Below are positions 1 through 8,633 of a stretch of DNA of 55,348 bases, one piece after another. Every line of letters begins with the position of its first letter. Position 1 is the stretch's first letter. Position numbers and translations under genes: made by a program. Origin of the DNA: Colwellia sp. Its GTDB lineage: Bacteria; Pseudomonadota; Gammaproteobacteria; Enterobacterales; Alteromonadaceae. The stretch covers positions 1 to 55,348 of the forward strand of contig JAPYOP010000025.1 of NCBI GenBank assembly GCA_029938115.1. The letters are read 5' to 3'. A model generated the notes under the pieces. That model did no database searches and had not been told where the DNA came from. It saw only the letters and a list, made by a program, of their open reading frames with translations.

Positions 1-56
1 AACCAACCATTTTTAATGTATCTATCTTTTACCGCTCCGCATGATCCCATTCAGGC

Positions 57-203
57 ATGGCCAAAGGTATCGCACAATATGAAGGCGTCTACGACATTGG
101 TTCTGATGCAAAAATCCACCAGAGGTCCAAAGCCATGCATCGCCCATGGAACAAACTGAACGACAAAGAAAGACAAAACCAAATACGTGCAATATACGTG
201 TAA
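57..203 (+). pseudogene. possible gene fragment, 48 codons, unknown family
   Basis: An open frame begins at ATG 57 (an in-frame TGA lies at 42) and ends at TAA 201. The peptide is hydrophilic and basic, with a run rich in Lys, Arg and Gln near the end. Its composition looks like real coding sequence, but I recognise no family and see no clear ribosome binding site. It may be the 3' remnant of a gene that extended to the left of the window. Low confidence. Confidence 0.2.
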
Positions 204-450
204 TAGAAGTATACGGTGCCGTTCATTATTAAGTGCTATTTTGTGAAAATAGAATATAATATTTCCTTAACTCTTGTCACACCGAAAGTTTGTAGCGCAA
301 TAGAAACAGCAAAATAATTTTTTTATGTCTATATCGTAAAGCTTTTATATTGAAAAAGTAGGGCTATAAAGTTTAAACTCTGTAGTTTAATTTTCACAGA
401 AGTGGCATGATTAAACACTTCAATTATAACTAATAAGAGTTAGCAGTTAA
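204..450. other. non-coding leader upstream of the propeller kinase
   Basis: This AT-rich stretch has no credible gene. It must hold the promoter of the kinase-regulator pair, but no copy of the TGCATATT tandem box found upstream of the downstream genes is present. The two-component genes therefore do not appear to be controlled by that box. Confidence 0.4.
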
Positions 451-3400
451 GTGAGAGTATTTAACCTATTATTTCTTTTCATTTCATTGCAGGCGCTTTC
501 TCAACCTGAAAATATCCAACTATCCTCCGATTTATTCGCTCCGATTATTTATCCAGTCAAAGCAAATGCTCAGCTAGACAATAAAGAAATTAATGAATTA
601 GCTCAAGATGAGCAGGGATTCATTTGGGTAGGCACTCGACAAGGCTTATTTCGTTATGATGGCTATGAATATAAAAAAATTAATTTTGCCAGTGATGCAT
701 TTGATTTTGGAAATATTTATGTTAGAGCCTTAATGGTTGACAAAAATACGCTTTGGATAGGAAGCATGTCTGATGGGATGTTTAAGTTAGATTTAACCAC
801 CTATCAAATCACTCAATATTTTCATGATCCTGAACAAGAAAAATCCATTGCTGGAAATCAGGTCAATGATTTTGCTTTAACTGAGACTGGAGATTTTTGG
901 GTCGCCACCAGCTTTGGACTCGATAAGTTTCATAAAAGTTCACAACACTTTAGCCATTATCGTTCTAGTGAAAATACCGATGATCGTTATTTCAATTATC
1001 TATTAGATGTTGAATTAGACAGCCAAAATAATCTTTGGTTAGCCACTGCCAATGGTTTAGCTAAATTTTCTGAGCAAAGTGGAACATTTGAAAGACAGTT
1101 TCTTGATAACAAACTGGCTAATGTAAGTGTTCGAAAAATATTTTTAGCTAGTGACAATCGATTATGGCTAGCGACACAAAAAAAGGGCAGTTTTATTGTG
1201 TCAGCTAATGGTAATCAACTCACTCCTTTAGCTGCTGAAGATCCGAAGGCATTAAAAATTAATACGGCTATTTCACAACCTAGTGCGGAGCAAATTTGGA
1301 TAGCTGGGGCAAAGGGCATTGAAATTCGTAATGCGGTAACCGGTAAATTAATTAAAGTTTTAAGGGCGAAAATTCAGGATGCTTATAGCATAAATAAAAC
1401 AACGGTTTATGCGATATTAACCGATAAATCAGGTCTTACATGGTTAGGGGTTCGTCATGAAGGTCTACGGTTTTATAATGCTAACAATAAAGGGGTTTTA
1501 CGTATGGATATTTTCCATAAATCATTGTCCCCGTATTTTGATAGCTCTTTAGATGGTGTGACTAAATTATCGGAGACGGAAATATTAATACTAAAGGAAG
1601 ATAAAAGTGCCAAAGTTAATTTAGTTACTGGTGAAGTGGCTGAGTTGAGATATATTGAACAAGGCATATTATTCGAATTTCCTACAGTAGTTAAGCTTGA
1701 TGATGACCGCATGATATTAGGTTCAAGCAAAGGAGAATTATTTTATTACACACCCAGTAAGCAAAAATTTAAAAAAATTAAAGTTAAGTTTGAAAATTTA
1801 TTAGAAGAGCCAATTTCTCAGTTTGCTCTCACTAATGACAATAAATTTTGGTTTTCAAAAACTAATCACTTATTTCGATTAGATTTAAAAAATGGCCAGC
1901 TGATTCAAGCAACTAAAAACAAAAGTAAAGATGCATTATTTCAAACGTTTATTAGAGACATAATGGTAGACGGGAAAAATCGAGTGTGGTTATCAACTAT
2001 TACCGGCGTTGGCCTGATTGAAGCAGGCGAAAGCCAAGTTACCATGTATTCGAAAGAGCAAGGTACTCAAGGCAGTTTATTGAGTAATTATATTAATCAT
2101 ATCGCTAAAAATAGTTTTGGTGACATATTTGTTAATACTAATTCTGGTATCAGTCGGCTAAAAGAGAAAACCAGCCATGAGTTGTTATTTGAACCGTTTG
2201 CTAAGGCGGCAACTGATAATATTACTAAAGCCAGGAAGCTTTATTTTCTAAAGGATAATAGTGCTTGGTTTGGTCCAAATTTTAGGCTTAATAGTCAGGG
2301 AAAAGTGGTCAACGAACTGACTATTGCTGATGGCATACTGCCGCACGGAAGAGGGAAATCAATATTTGCATTGAACAGCCAACAATTATTGTTTACCTCT
2401 AGTAACCAAATTAACATCATTGAGCCAAATGCTTTAAATGGGGCGGTTTTTACACCGAAAATTGCTGTCACTGAGTTGATGATTGATAATAAACCGTTAA
2501 CTATAGGTAACCACATAAATGAAATTACGCTATCGGCTGACAACACTACCTTCTCTTTACGTTATAGTGGACTAGATTTTTCTAGTTTAGAAAATAATCA
2601 GTATCGATATAAGTTGAAAGGGTTAGATGAACACTGGCAAGAAACTCCATCAGATATTAGGCAAATAAAATATAATTCATTAAGCCCTGGCGTTTATCAT
2701 TTGTCTTTAGATGCTAGTGACAGACGGGGAAATTGGCTCAGTAGCCCGTTTGAGATAAAAGTGACGGTACATCCTAAGTATTATCAAACACTTTGGTTTA
2801 AGTTCATCTTATTCAGTTCGTTATTATTTGTTATTTATCTGTTATTTCAATGGCGGTTAACGAAAGTTAAAAATAAGGAACGTGAAGCATATGAAAAGCG
2901 TGAGGCAATACAAAAAGCTGAATTGATGAGCCAGTTGATGGATCAAAAAAATAGAATGTTGGCGGATGTGACTCATGACTTACGGACCCCGTTGACTAAT
3001 ATAAAAATGCAACTTGAAGCACTAGAAGATGGTGCGCTTGAGCACAGTGAAAAATCGTATAGTTCTTTGCAAAAAAAGCTAGGTAACCTAAACAATATGG
3101 TAGGCGATCTCTATCAACTCTCGCTAGTTGAATCGGGTTCATTAGTGCTGAATAAGCAAGATGTATTAATTGAACCAATAGTAAGTGAGTCGATAGAGTC
3201 CTTCCAACCGTTAGCAAAAAAAGTAGACCTTGCGATTATTTATAACGGTATATCGGAAGAAAAGATTACAGTAAATGCCGATGCTGGACGTTTATTACAA
3301 GTGTTTAATAACCTCTTGAAAAATTCAATTCGTTACACCGACCCGAATGGAAAAATCAATGTGTCATTATCAGTTGATGCTTTTGAGGTGACCATTACCT

Positions 3401-3621
3401 TCGAAGATACTTCTCCGGGGGTTATCGACAAGGATTTAGCGCATTTATTTAATCGATTATTTCGAGCAGAAACGACTAAAAGTCGTTCAAAGAATGGTTC
3501 AGGGTTAGGCCTTTCTATTGTACACTCAATTATCAATGCCCACGACGGTACAGTGAGTGCCGAACATTCTAGCTTGGGTGGTTTGAGAATTATGGTTAAA
3601 TTACCAATAGTAACCTCCTAG
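451..3621 (+). CDS. beta-propeller (Reg_prop/Y_Y_Y) sensor histidine kinase, BaeS-like kinase core
   Basis: This is a 1056-residue membrane sensor kinase. The GTG start is chosen because it begins directly with a signal peptide (about residues 1-18, ending LQALS). Residues about 45-690 are a periplasmic region built from repeats of the two-component regulator propeller type (pattern D..G..W.GT..GL.....). A Y_Y_Y domain follows at about 705-775, one transmembrane helix at about 782-802, a short coiled linker, and HisKA with the H box HDLRTPL (His842). HATPase_c has an N box (NNLLKNS), a BaeS-like D box (DTSPG) and a G2 box (GSGLGLS). It should autophosphorylate and pass the phosphate to the regulator that starts 30 bp downstream. 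Propeller/Y_Y_Y sensors are best known from polysaccharide-sensing hybrid kinases of Bacteroidetes, but here the kinase is not fused to a receiver. The ligand is unknown. Confidence 0.9.
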   Translation: MRVFNLLFLFISLQALSQPENIQLSSDLFAPIIYPVKANAQLDNKEINELAQDEQGFIWVGTRQGLFRYDGYEYKKINFASDAFDFGNIYVRALMVDKNTLWIGSMSDGMFKLDLTTYQITQYFHDPEQEKSIAGNQVNDFALTETGDFWVATSFGLDKFHKSSQHFSHYRSSENTDDRYFNYLLDVELDSQNNLWLATANGLAKFSEQSGTFERQFLDNKLANVSVRKIFLASDNRLWLATQKKGSFIVSANGNQLTPLAAEDPKALKINTAISQPSAEQIWIAGAKGIEIRNAVTGKLIKVLRAKIQDAYSINKTTVYAILTDKSGLTWLGVRHEGLRFYNANNKGVLRMDIFHKSLSPYFDSSLDGVTKLSETEILILKEDKSAKVNLVTGEVAELRYIEQGILFEFPTVVKLDDDRMILGSSKGELFYYTPSKQKFKKIKVKFENLLEEPISQFALTNDNKFWFSKTNHLFRLDLKNGQLIQATKNKSKDALFQTFIRDIMVDGKNRVWLSTITGVGLIEAGESQVTMYSKEQGTQGSLLSNYINHIAKNSFGDIFVNTNSGISRLKEKTSHELLFEPFAKAATDNITKARKLYFLKDNSAWFGPNFRLNSQGKVVNELTIADGILPHGRGKSIFALNSQQLLFTSSNQINIIEPNALNGAVFTPKIAVTELMIDNKPLTIGNHINEITLSADNTTFSLRYSGLDFSSLENNQYRYKLKGLDEHWQETPSDIRQIKYNSLSPGVYHLSLDASDRRGNWLSSPFEIKVTVHPKYYQTLWFKFILFSSLLFVIYLLFQWRLTKVKNKEREAYEKREAIQKAELMSQLMDQKNRMLADVTHDLRTPLTNIKMQLEALEDGALEHSEKSYSSLQKKLGNLNNMVGDLYQLSLVESGSLVLNKQDVLIEPIVSESIESFQPLAKKVDLAIIYNGISEEKITVNADAGRLLQVFNNLLKNSIRYTDPNGKINVSLSVDAFEVTITFEDTSPGVIDKDLAHLFNRLFRAETTKSRSKNGSGLGLSIVHSIINAHDGTVSAEHSSLGGLRIMVKLPIVTS

Positions 3622-3650
3622 AGTTAACCATAAAGAATGGCGGTAAATTA

Positions 3651-4325
3651 ATGAATAAACTAACAGTACTCATCATTGAAGATGATAGTGAAATCGCTGA
3701 AATAGTCATCATGTACTTACAAGCGGCAAATTTTCTAACCAAGTGGTTTGATGATGGTAAAGGCGCTGTGGAATGGGTTCGAAAAAATGAACCTGCACTC
3801 ATTTTATTGGATTTAGATCTCCCCACTAAAAGTGGGATAGTGGTGTGTAAAGAAGTAAGAGCTTTTTCAGATATTCCTATTATCATGACCACGGCGAAAG
3901 TGGAGGAGGTTGATCGTCTTATCGGCCTTGAAATAGGTGCGGATGACTATGTTTGCAAACCTTACAGTGTCAAAGAGCTAATCGCACGAGTAAAAGCTAA
4001 CTTAAGACGAACCATAAGACAACCCCTAGTATCTAACAGTTTACAAGTTCATTCAGATAGTTTGCTTGTGAGTTATAAAAACGTACAAATAGAACTAACC
4101 GTTATCGAGTTCTCTTTATTTAATCTACTTTACTCTAATGAAAACCGAATTTATTCACGTGCACAAATTATGGACTTGGTCTATCAAGATTATCGTGATG
4201 TGAGTGACCGAACTGTTGATAGCCATATTCGAAACCTTCGTAAAAAATTGAAAGAACTTCCGTTAGACCATGATTTAATTCGCTCCATTTATGGTGCTGG
4301 ATATAAATTTGAATCTATTGCTTAA
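3651..4325 (+). CDS. OmpR/PhoB-family response regulator (BaeR-like)
   Basis: The 224-residue regulator has an N-terminal receiver (acidic pocket D11/D12, phospho-acceptor Asp54 in LLDLDLP, Thr80/81, Lys103 in CKP) and a C-terminal winged helix (about 125-222, ending in the usual Y.AGYKF strand). It is the cognate partner of the propeller kinase 30 bp upstream. OmpR-family regulators bind direct repeats with an 11-bp period. Exactly such a box occurs 21 bp after this gene and upstream of the following five transcription units, so I infer that this protein controls them. Two decayed copies of its 3' end lie at 7324-7455 and 8421-8516. The start ATG follows a weak ribosome site (GGCGGTAA). Confidence 0.9.
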   Translation: MNKLTVLIIEDDSEIAEIVIMYLQAANFLTKWFDDGKGAVEWVRKNEPALILLDLDLPTKSGIVVCKEVRAFSDIPIIMTTAKVEEVDRLIGLEIGADDYVCKPYSVKELIARVKANLRRTIRQPLVSNSLQVHSDSLLVSYKNVQIELTVIEFSLFNLLYSNENRIYSRAQIMDLVYQDYRDVSDRTVDSHIRNLRKKLKELPLDHDLIRSIYGAGYKFESIA

Positions 4326-4345
4326 ATCTAATTTTCATTAAAAAC

Positions 4346-4377
4346 TGCATATTCTCTGCATATTTTTTTGCTCTAAT
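4346..4377 (+). promoter_or_regulatory. tandem box 1 and -10 element
   Basis: The direct repeat TGCATATT-CTC-TGCATATT spans 4346-4364. After 7 bp comes a -10-like TCTAAT (4372-4377). The box lies where a -35 would be, as expected for an OmpR/PhoB-type activator site. Predicted transcription start is about 4384, leaving a leader of about 54 nt before the lipoprotein gene. Confidence 0.7.
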
Positions 4378-4437
4378 ATTTAACATAGTTAAATATTGCC
4401 TGAATAAAGGTAAGAATTAAATTTCTGGAGTTATTTT

Positions 4438-7266
4438 ATGTTGTATGGTTTTAGAATTATTTACATTGCTTTTTTGTTTACACTTTTTCTTTCAGCTTGT
4501 GGAGGAGGAGGTGGCTCAGATTCTTCTGACCCAGCACCTATTACTCCCATTCCATCAGTGTCAATTTCATCTTCTTCGGACAGTGTTATTACATCAGCAG
4601 AATTTATCATTACCTGGTCTTCTACAAACGCAACCTCCTGCTCAGCTAGTGGAGATTGGTCTGGCAGTAGAACAACATCAGGATCTGAAACAATAACTGA
4701 ATCTACGGTGGGTGATAAAATTTATACATTATCATGCTCTAGCACTGGTGGAAGTGCATCAAATAGTGTGAATGTGGTGATAGCAAACTCTCCCACGGTA
4801 ACGATAGAGTCTTCTACTGAATTAGCATTGATTGGCGACTCTTACATGCTTACTTGGTCTACTTCAGATGCAACCTCTTGCTCAGCTAGTGGTGATTGGA
4901 CAGGAACAAAAGAAACTTCAGGATCAGAAACAATAACTGAGTCTACAGTGGGTGATAAAACTTATACATTATCGTGCTCTGGCACTGGTGGAAGTGCATC
5001 AAATAGTGTGAATGTGATGGTAGTAAATCCACCGACAGTAACGATTGAATCTTCCATAGAAGTAGCATTTATTGGTGACTCTTACTTGCTAATTTGGTCT
5101 TCCACGGATGCAGAGTCCTGTACAGCTAGTGGTGATTGGACAGGAACAAAAGAAACGTCAGGATCAGAAACAATAACTGAGTCTACAGAGGGTGATAAAA
5201 TTTATGCATTATCATGTTCTGGTACTGGGGGAAGTGTATCAAATAGTGTTGATGTGACGATAAAAACACCTCCAGTAACGATTGAATCTTCTGCTGAATT
5301 AGCACCTTTGGGCATTTCTTATAATCTTACATGGACTTCAACGGATTCTACATCTTGTTTAGCTAGTGGTGATTGGTCTGGTGCTAAAGAAACATCGGGT
5401 ACAGAATCGATAAACGAATCTACAGTTGGCGAAAAAACATATGTTTTGACCTGTCAGAAAAATGGAGAAGAAGTTTCAGACTCTACTGATGTGAAAGTAT
5501 CTACTTACACTATTGATCCTTATTATGGTTCAAATGTTCCTTCTTCAACACCTGAAGCGCCTGAACAGGTAACATTTTTCGATTCTTCGACATCAATTTC
5601 AGGGCAAATGGAAAGTTTTGGCCATGAGCCTACGGATGAAGAGGGAGCTGGGAAGTTTATTTTTAACCGTGTCTATCATGCTTTTAAACATGGCTTACAA
5701 GAAGGGCAACAATTTGGAATATTTGGCTCTTGGTTGCACTCTTATGGTAACAACTCTATTGAAGGTGGATTATGGGTGAATCCAAAAACTTCTGGTGCTC
5801 ACTATTACCCAACGCTTCATCTAGCGGGGATTGGTGACACCTACCACCTCTGTAATGATGTCAGTATGGGGGGGGGACTTTATGATGTTGTTTTAGGTGA
5901 TAAATGGTTAACTTTGCTGCAGATTTCTAATAAAGTATTAACCATTCCCGGCATGAATATCGGCTTTGATAAAGAGCAAACTCCATACAATGATGACAAT
6001 GGAATTTGGATTGGTTCAGGCTGGAGCTATCTTAATTTAGACCATCCTCGTGATTTTAAATTCTGGCTAAGTTTTATTGAATCATATGATTATCAAGGTC
6101 CAATCAATGGGTATATACCTGAGCACTTTAATTGGATAGACCCCGAGAAAATTTCTGAGGGAAGCTACGCCCAACGTAAAGCTGAATGGGGGGACCAATT
6201 TGGTACTTTTGCGACTAAAGGATCCAAACCGAATAATGGCAACGGAAATGAAAGAATTGGTTTGTCTGCACTGGAGCTAGCTGATGATACTTATTATGTT
6301 CCGGTGGCTAATTTACCTAACCATAAAGAACGAGAGTATCTTCTTGCTTATCCACAAAGTATCAGTCAAGCCACAATGGAAGACTATTCTTTTGCTATAA
6401 AAGAAGGCTCATTATCTGAAACACTAATACCTTCAACGGCAAAAAACTTCAATTCAATATACAGAAGTACTCATAATCAGTTGAAAATAGTTGAGGAAAT
6501 TAACGGCGAAGAACATCTGCATATGATAGAACCATCATACAATGTTGGCTTTGAAAACTCTTTAGCCTATGTTGATTGGGATTATTCAGATGACGCAATT
6601 AAAGCCAAGCAACAAAGCGAAAACGGTTATCTTTATGTACGAAAACTCACTGATAAATGGATAGTTGAAGATTATGCCAGTGACGAATATAAGAATCACC
6701 CGCATAGTTATCAAACTGAAATTGTGCCATCGCCTGATAATGTAGTCAGAGCTCCGAAAGTAGAACATAAATTTAATAACTATAAAGAACGTGATATTAG
6801 TCATCCTGATTTTAAAAATTGGGATACAACAGGCAAAAAGAGATACCAGACTAAGCTTCAAAATGGCGCCGTTGCAACTTATGTATGGTTTAAGTTTAAT
6901 GAACAACCAGCAATGAAAACGGCTCAGCAAAACTTCCCCAATATTTATACGAATGCCTACTTAGATAAAATTCAGGTTTATATTGAAAATTTACATCGTA
7001 AAGTTAATCAAAGTTCTGTTGAAGATCCTAAGGATCCCGTGTTCATAAATCATAGTGAGATAGGTGATGCAATGCATCTGGCAAAAATTGACCCTGCACA
7101 ATTAGTACAACCGGAGGAAAAATATAAAGTAGGTTATGTACCTGTAGTAATAAGTGTTTATCATCCTGAAGAGTATAGTCGTAATGGAATAGGGCTAGCA
7201 AATGAACCCCATGAAGTATGTACAAACGCTGAGTGGACAGATACTTATTTTCCAGATATTGAATAA
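4438..7266 (+). CDS. surface or periplasmic lipoprotein with four Ig-like repeats and an unknown C-terminal domain
   Basis: The 942-residue protein starts with a type II signal peptide with lipobox LSAC followed by a poly-Gly/Ser linker, so it should be a lipid-anchored envelope protein. Residues about 40-350 contain four Ig-like repeats of about 78 residues (starting near 40, 116, 196 and 275). Each has a conserved SC.ASGDW motif and a second Cys (L.CS), which could form one disulfide per domain. Repeats 2 and 3 are nearly identical at DNA level, implying recent duplication or conversion. Residues about 350-942 form a large Trp/Tyr-rich region I do not recognise; it lacks obvious protease or glycosidase motifs. 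The start is supported by GGAG 10 bp upstream. Expression is probably driven by box 1. The C-terminal part could be a binding or enzymatic domain; its function is unassigned. Confidence 0.75.
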   Translation: MLYGFRIIYIAFLFTLFLSACGGGGGSDSSDPAPITPIPSVSISSSSDSVITSAEFIITWSSTNATSCSASGDWSGSRTTSGSETITESTVGDKIYTLSCSSTGGSASNSVNVVIANSPTVTIESSTELALIGDSYMLTWSTSDATSCSASGDWTGTKETSGSETITESTVGDKTYTLSCSGTGGSASNSVNVMVVNPPTVTIESSIEVAFIGDSYLLIWSSTDAESCTASGDWTGTKETSGSETITESTEGDKIYALSCSGTGGSVSNSVDVTIKTPPVTIESSAELAPLGISYNLTWTSTDSTSCLASGDWSGAKETSGTESINESTVGEKTYVLTCQKNGEEVSDSTDVKVSTYTIDPYYGSNVPSSTPEAPEQVTFFDSSTSISGQMESFGHEPTDEEGAGKFIFNRVYHAFKHGLQEGQQFGIFGSWLHSYGNNSIEGGLWVNPKTSGAHYYPTLHLAGIGDTYHLCNDVSMGGGLYDVVLGDKWLTLLQISNKVLTIPGMNIGFDKEQTPYNDDNGIWIGSGWSYLNLDHPRDFKFWLSFIESYDYQGPINGYIPEHFNWIDPEKISEGSYAQRKAEWGDQFGTFATKGSKPNNGNGNERIGLSALELADDTYYVPVANLPNHKEREYLLAYPQSISQATMEDYSFAIKEGSLSETLIPSTAKNFNSIYRSTHNQLKIVEEINGEEHLHMIEPSYNVGFENSLAYVDWDYSDDAIKAKQQSENGYLYVRKLTDKWIVEDYASDEYKNHPHSYQTEIVPSPDNVVRAPKVEHKFNNYKERDISHPDFKNWDTTGKKRYQTKLQNGAVATYVWFKFNEQPAMKTAQQNFPNIYTNAYLDKIQVYIENLHRKVNQSSVEDPKDPVFINHSEIGDAMHLAKIDPAQLVQPEEKYKVGYVPVVISVYHPEEYSRNGIGLANEPHEVCTNAEWTDTYFPDIE

Positions 7267-7323
7267 ATAGAAATCATTTAAGATATGTGAATGGTTCTTT
7301 TTATTTAGTCATGTAGTTTAATC

Positions 7324-7455
7324 TTGGATTTGGTCTATCAAGATGATCGGGATGTTAACCCTAATCGCAGTTAGCCATATTCAAAATTTTCACAAGTAGC
7401 TGAGTGAAAGGCTACTAGAAAATAAATTACTCTGCGTTATTTATGGTGCCTGAAA
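7324..7455 (+). pseudogene. decayed 3' end of a response regulator gene (copy 1)
   Basis: The DNA resembles positions about 4174-4306 of the intact regulator. It encodes, with in-frame stops and frame shifts, the pieces LVYQDDRDV, SHIQNFHK and VIYGA, matching LVYQDYRDV, SHIRNLRK and SIYGA of the working gene. Tandem box 2 follows at a distance similar to that of box 1 after the intact gene. This shows duplication of a regulator-tail-plus-promoter unit followed by decay. Confidence 0.75.
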
Positions 7456-7496
7456 GCAACTTAAACTCATCGTTTAATTCATATCTTTATTGAAAC

Positions 7497-7528
7497 TGCA
7501 TATTCACTGCACATTTACTTGTTTTAAT
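7497..7528 (+). promoter_or_regulatory. tandem box 2 and -10 element
   Basis: TGCATATT-CAC-TGCACATT (7497-7515) is followed after 7 bp by TTTAAT (7523-7528). The sequence after it resembles the box 1 leader as far as an ATG at 7588 that is now followed by a stop, so the original first gene behind this promoter appears to be lost. The next gene starts at 7761, giving an unusually long leader of about 226 nt. Confidence 0.65.
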
Positions 7529-7760
7529 AATTACCACCTTTCAATACCGCTTGTATAAAAGAAGCATTAAATTTTCTGAATTATTTAATGTAATGCGGAT
7601 CAGGAACGAAATTATCGTTTTATTTATTACGAATTTTTATTTGTTAGCTGTGTGAACTGATTTGGTTAGGGTAATGGCTTCGACTTCAGAAGCTTTAGAA
7701 AGAGCTTAGGTTTATGAGTTATATAAATAGTAAGTAATGGTAAAATTTAGGGAATATCAA
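7529..7760 (+). other. long leader between box 2 and the first PEP-CTERM gene
   Basis: No gene is seen. The first 70 bp align loosely with the lipoprotein leader (a degenerate copy of the sequence around 4385-4440). The rest is AT-rich and ends in the ribosome site TAGGGAA (7748-7754) used by the next gene. Confidence 0.4.
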
Positions 7761-8342
7761 ATGAAAAATAAATTTTTAAATGCTGCTTTAGTTGCGTTAG
7801 TTATAGCAGCCAGTTCTTTAGCTAACGTGGCAAATGCAGGAATAATTAAAACGTTTACGTTTAACCCCTCTGATTGGGACGAAAATAATAGTCTTGGTTT
7901 ATCTTATGGTGACAGTCTGACTATAAACTTTGACGACAGTACAGATTTTAACAATGTATTCTGGGACGATATAGAATACTTCCAGTTTAACGTAGCTGCG
8001 GGAATAACATACAAGATAGACTCTGAGATTAAGACTTTAGGGGCAGCGGCAGGTTTATTCTCAGAAACTAATGGACTTGTATCAATGTTGTTCAATGGTT
8101 CAGGTCCACAAAGTTATATATATGGATACGACTCTGTTCACAGAACTTTTGCTGAAATAAAAATGTCGACAATATGGGCTGGATATCGCCCACATGGATC
8201 TACTGGTAACAATATGGCTATTATGAAACTCAATCCAGGTTCGAATATCATCATTGAAGCATCTGAAGTTCCCGAGCCTTCAACGCTGGCTCTTTTTGCT
8301 TTAACTTTGATTGGTTTAGTATCACGCCGAATTAATAAATAA
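7761..8342 (+). CDS. PEP-CTERM sorting domain protein A
   Basis: An exported protein of 193 residues. The start at ATG 7761 is preferred over the in-frame ATG at 7737 because TAGGGAA lies 6 bp upstream and the signal peptide (about residues 1-26, ending ANA before GIIKTF) then begins at once. The C-terminus is a classic PEP-CTERM signal: VPEPSTLALFAL, a hydrophobic helix, then SRR. Such signals are recognised by an exosortase that cleaves and transfers the protein during export; no exosortase gene is present in this window. The mature domain is unrecognised. It is the first of four similar proteins in 3.3 kb and is probably transcribed from box 2. Confidence 0.85.
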   Translation: MKNKFLNAALVALVIAASSLANVANAGIIKTFTFNPSDWDENNSLGLSYGDSLTINFDDSTDFNNVFWDDIEYFQFNVAAGITYKIDSEIKTLGAAAGLFSETNGLVSMLFNGSGPQSYIYGYDSVHRTFAEIKMSTIWAGYRPHGSTGNNMAIMKLNPGSNIIIEASEVPEPSTLALFALTLIGLVSRRINK

Positions 8343-8420
8343 TTAATGTGAGTCAACCGTATTTGCTCAAGAGCTATAATTATGGGGTTTTTCTTTCAAT
8401 ATTATTGAGAGGATAGAGTG

Positions 8421-8516
8421 GCGATCTAAGAGTAGATTGCCACATTCGAAATATTCGCAAGTCGCAGAGTAACGGCCACTAGAAAATACATTAACCTGCG
8501 TTATTTATGGCGCTTG
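8421..8516 (+). pseudogene. decayed 3' end of a response regulator gene (copy 2)
   Basis: It matches the end of the intact regulator and is even closer to decayed copy 1. Readable pieces are CHIRNIRK and VIYGA in shifted frames. Copies 1 and 2 share features absent from the intact gene (for example a CTAGAAAATA segment before the VIYGA codons), so they descend from one regulator paralogue. Tandem box 3 follows 41 bp later. Confidence 0.7.
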
Positions 8517-8557
8517 AAACAAACTTAAACCAATCGTTTAAATCAAATTTTTTGAAC

Positions 8558-8589
8558 TGCATATTCTCTGCACATTTTCTTGCTTTAAT
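8558..8589 (+). promoter_or_regulatory. tandem box 3 and -10 element
   Basis: TGCATATT-CTC-TGCACATT (8558-8576), a 7-bp gap, then TTTAAT (8584-8589). Predicted transcription start is about 8596, giving a leader of about 38 nt to the stand-alone HisKA gene. Confidence 0.7.
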
Positions 8590-8633
8590 ATTTATCAAGC
8601 TTATACAACTCGTTATTTTAAATATTAACTCCC

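Noticed and set aside
4445..4696. 83-codon frame inside the lipoprotein gene
   Set aside because: A +1-shifted reading of the Ser/Thr-rich repeats; the lipoprotein frame has a signal peptide, lipobox and repeats.
4560..5510. CRISPR-like or tandem DNA repeat array
   Set aside because: The period is about 235 bp and keeps reading frame; these are protein-domain repeats, not short direct repeats with unique spacers.
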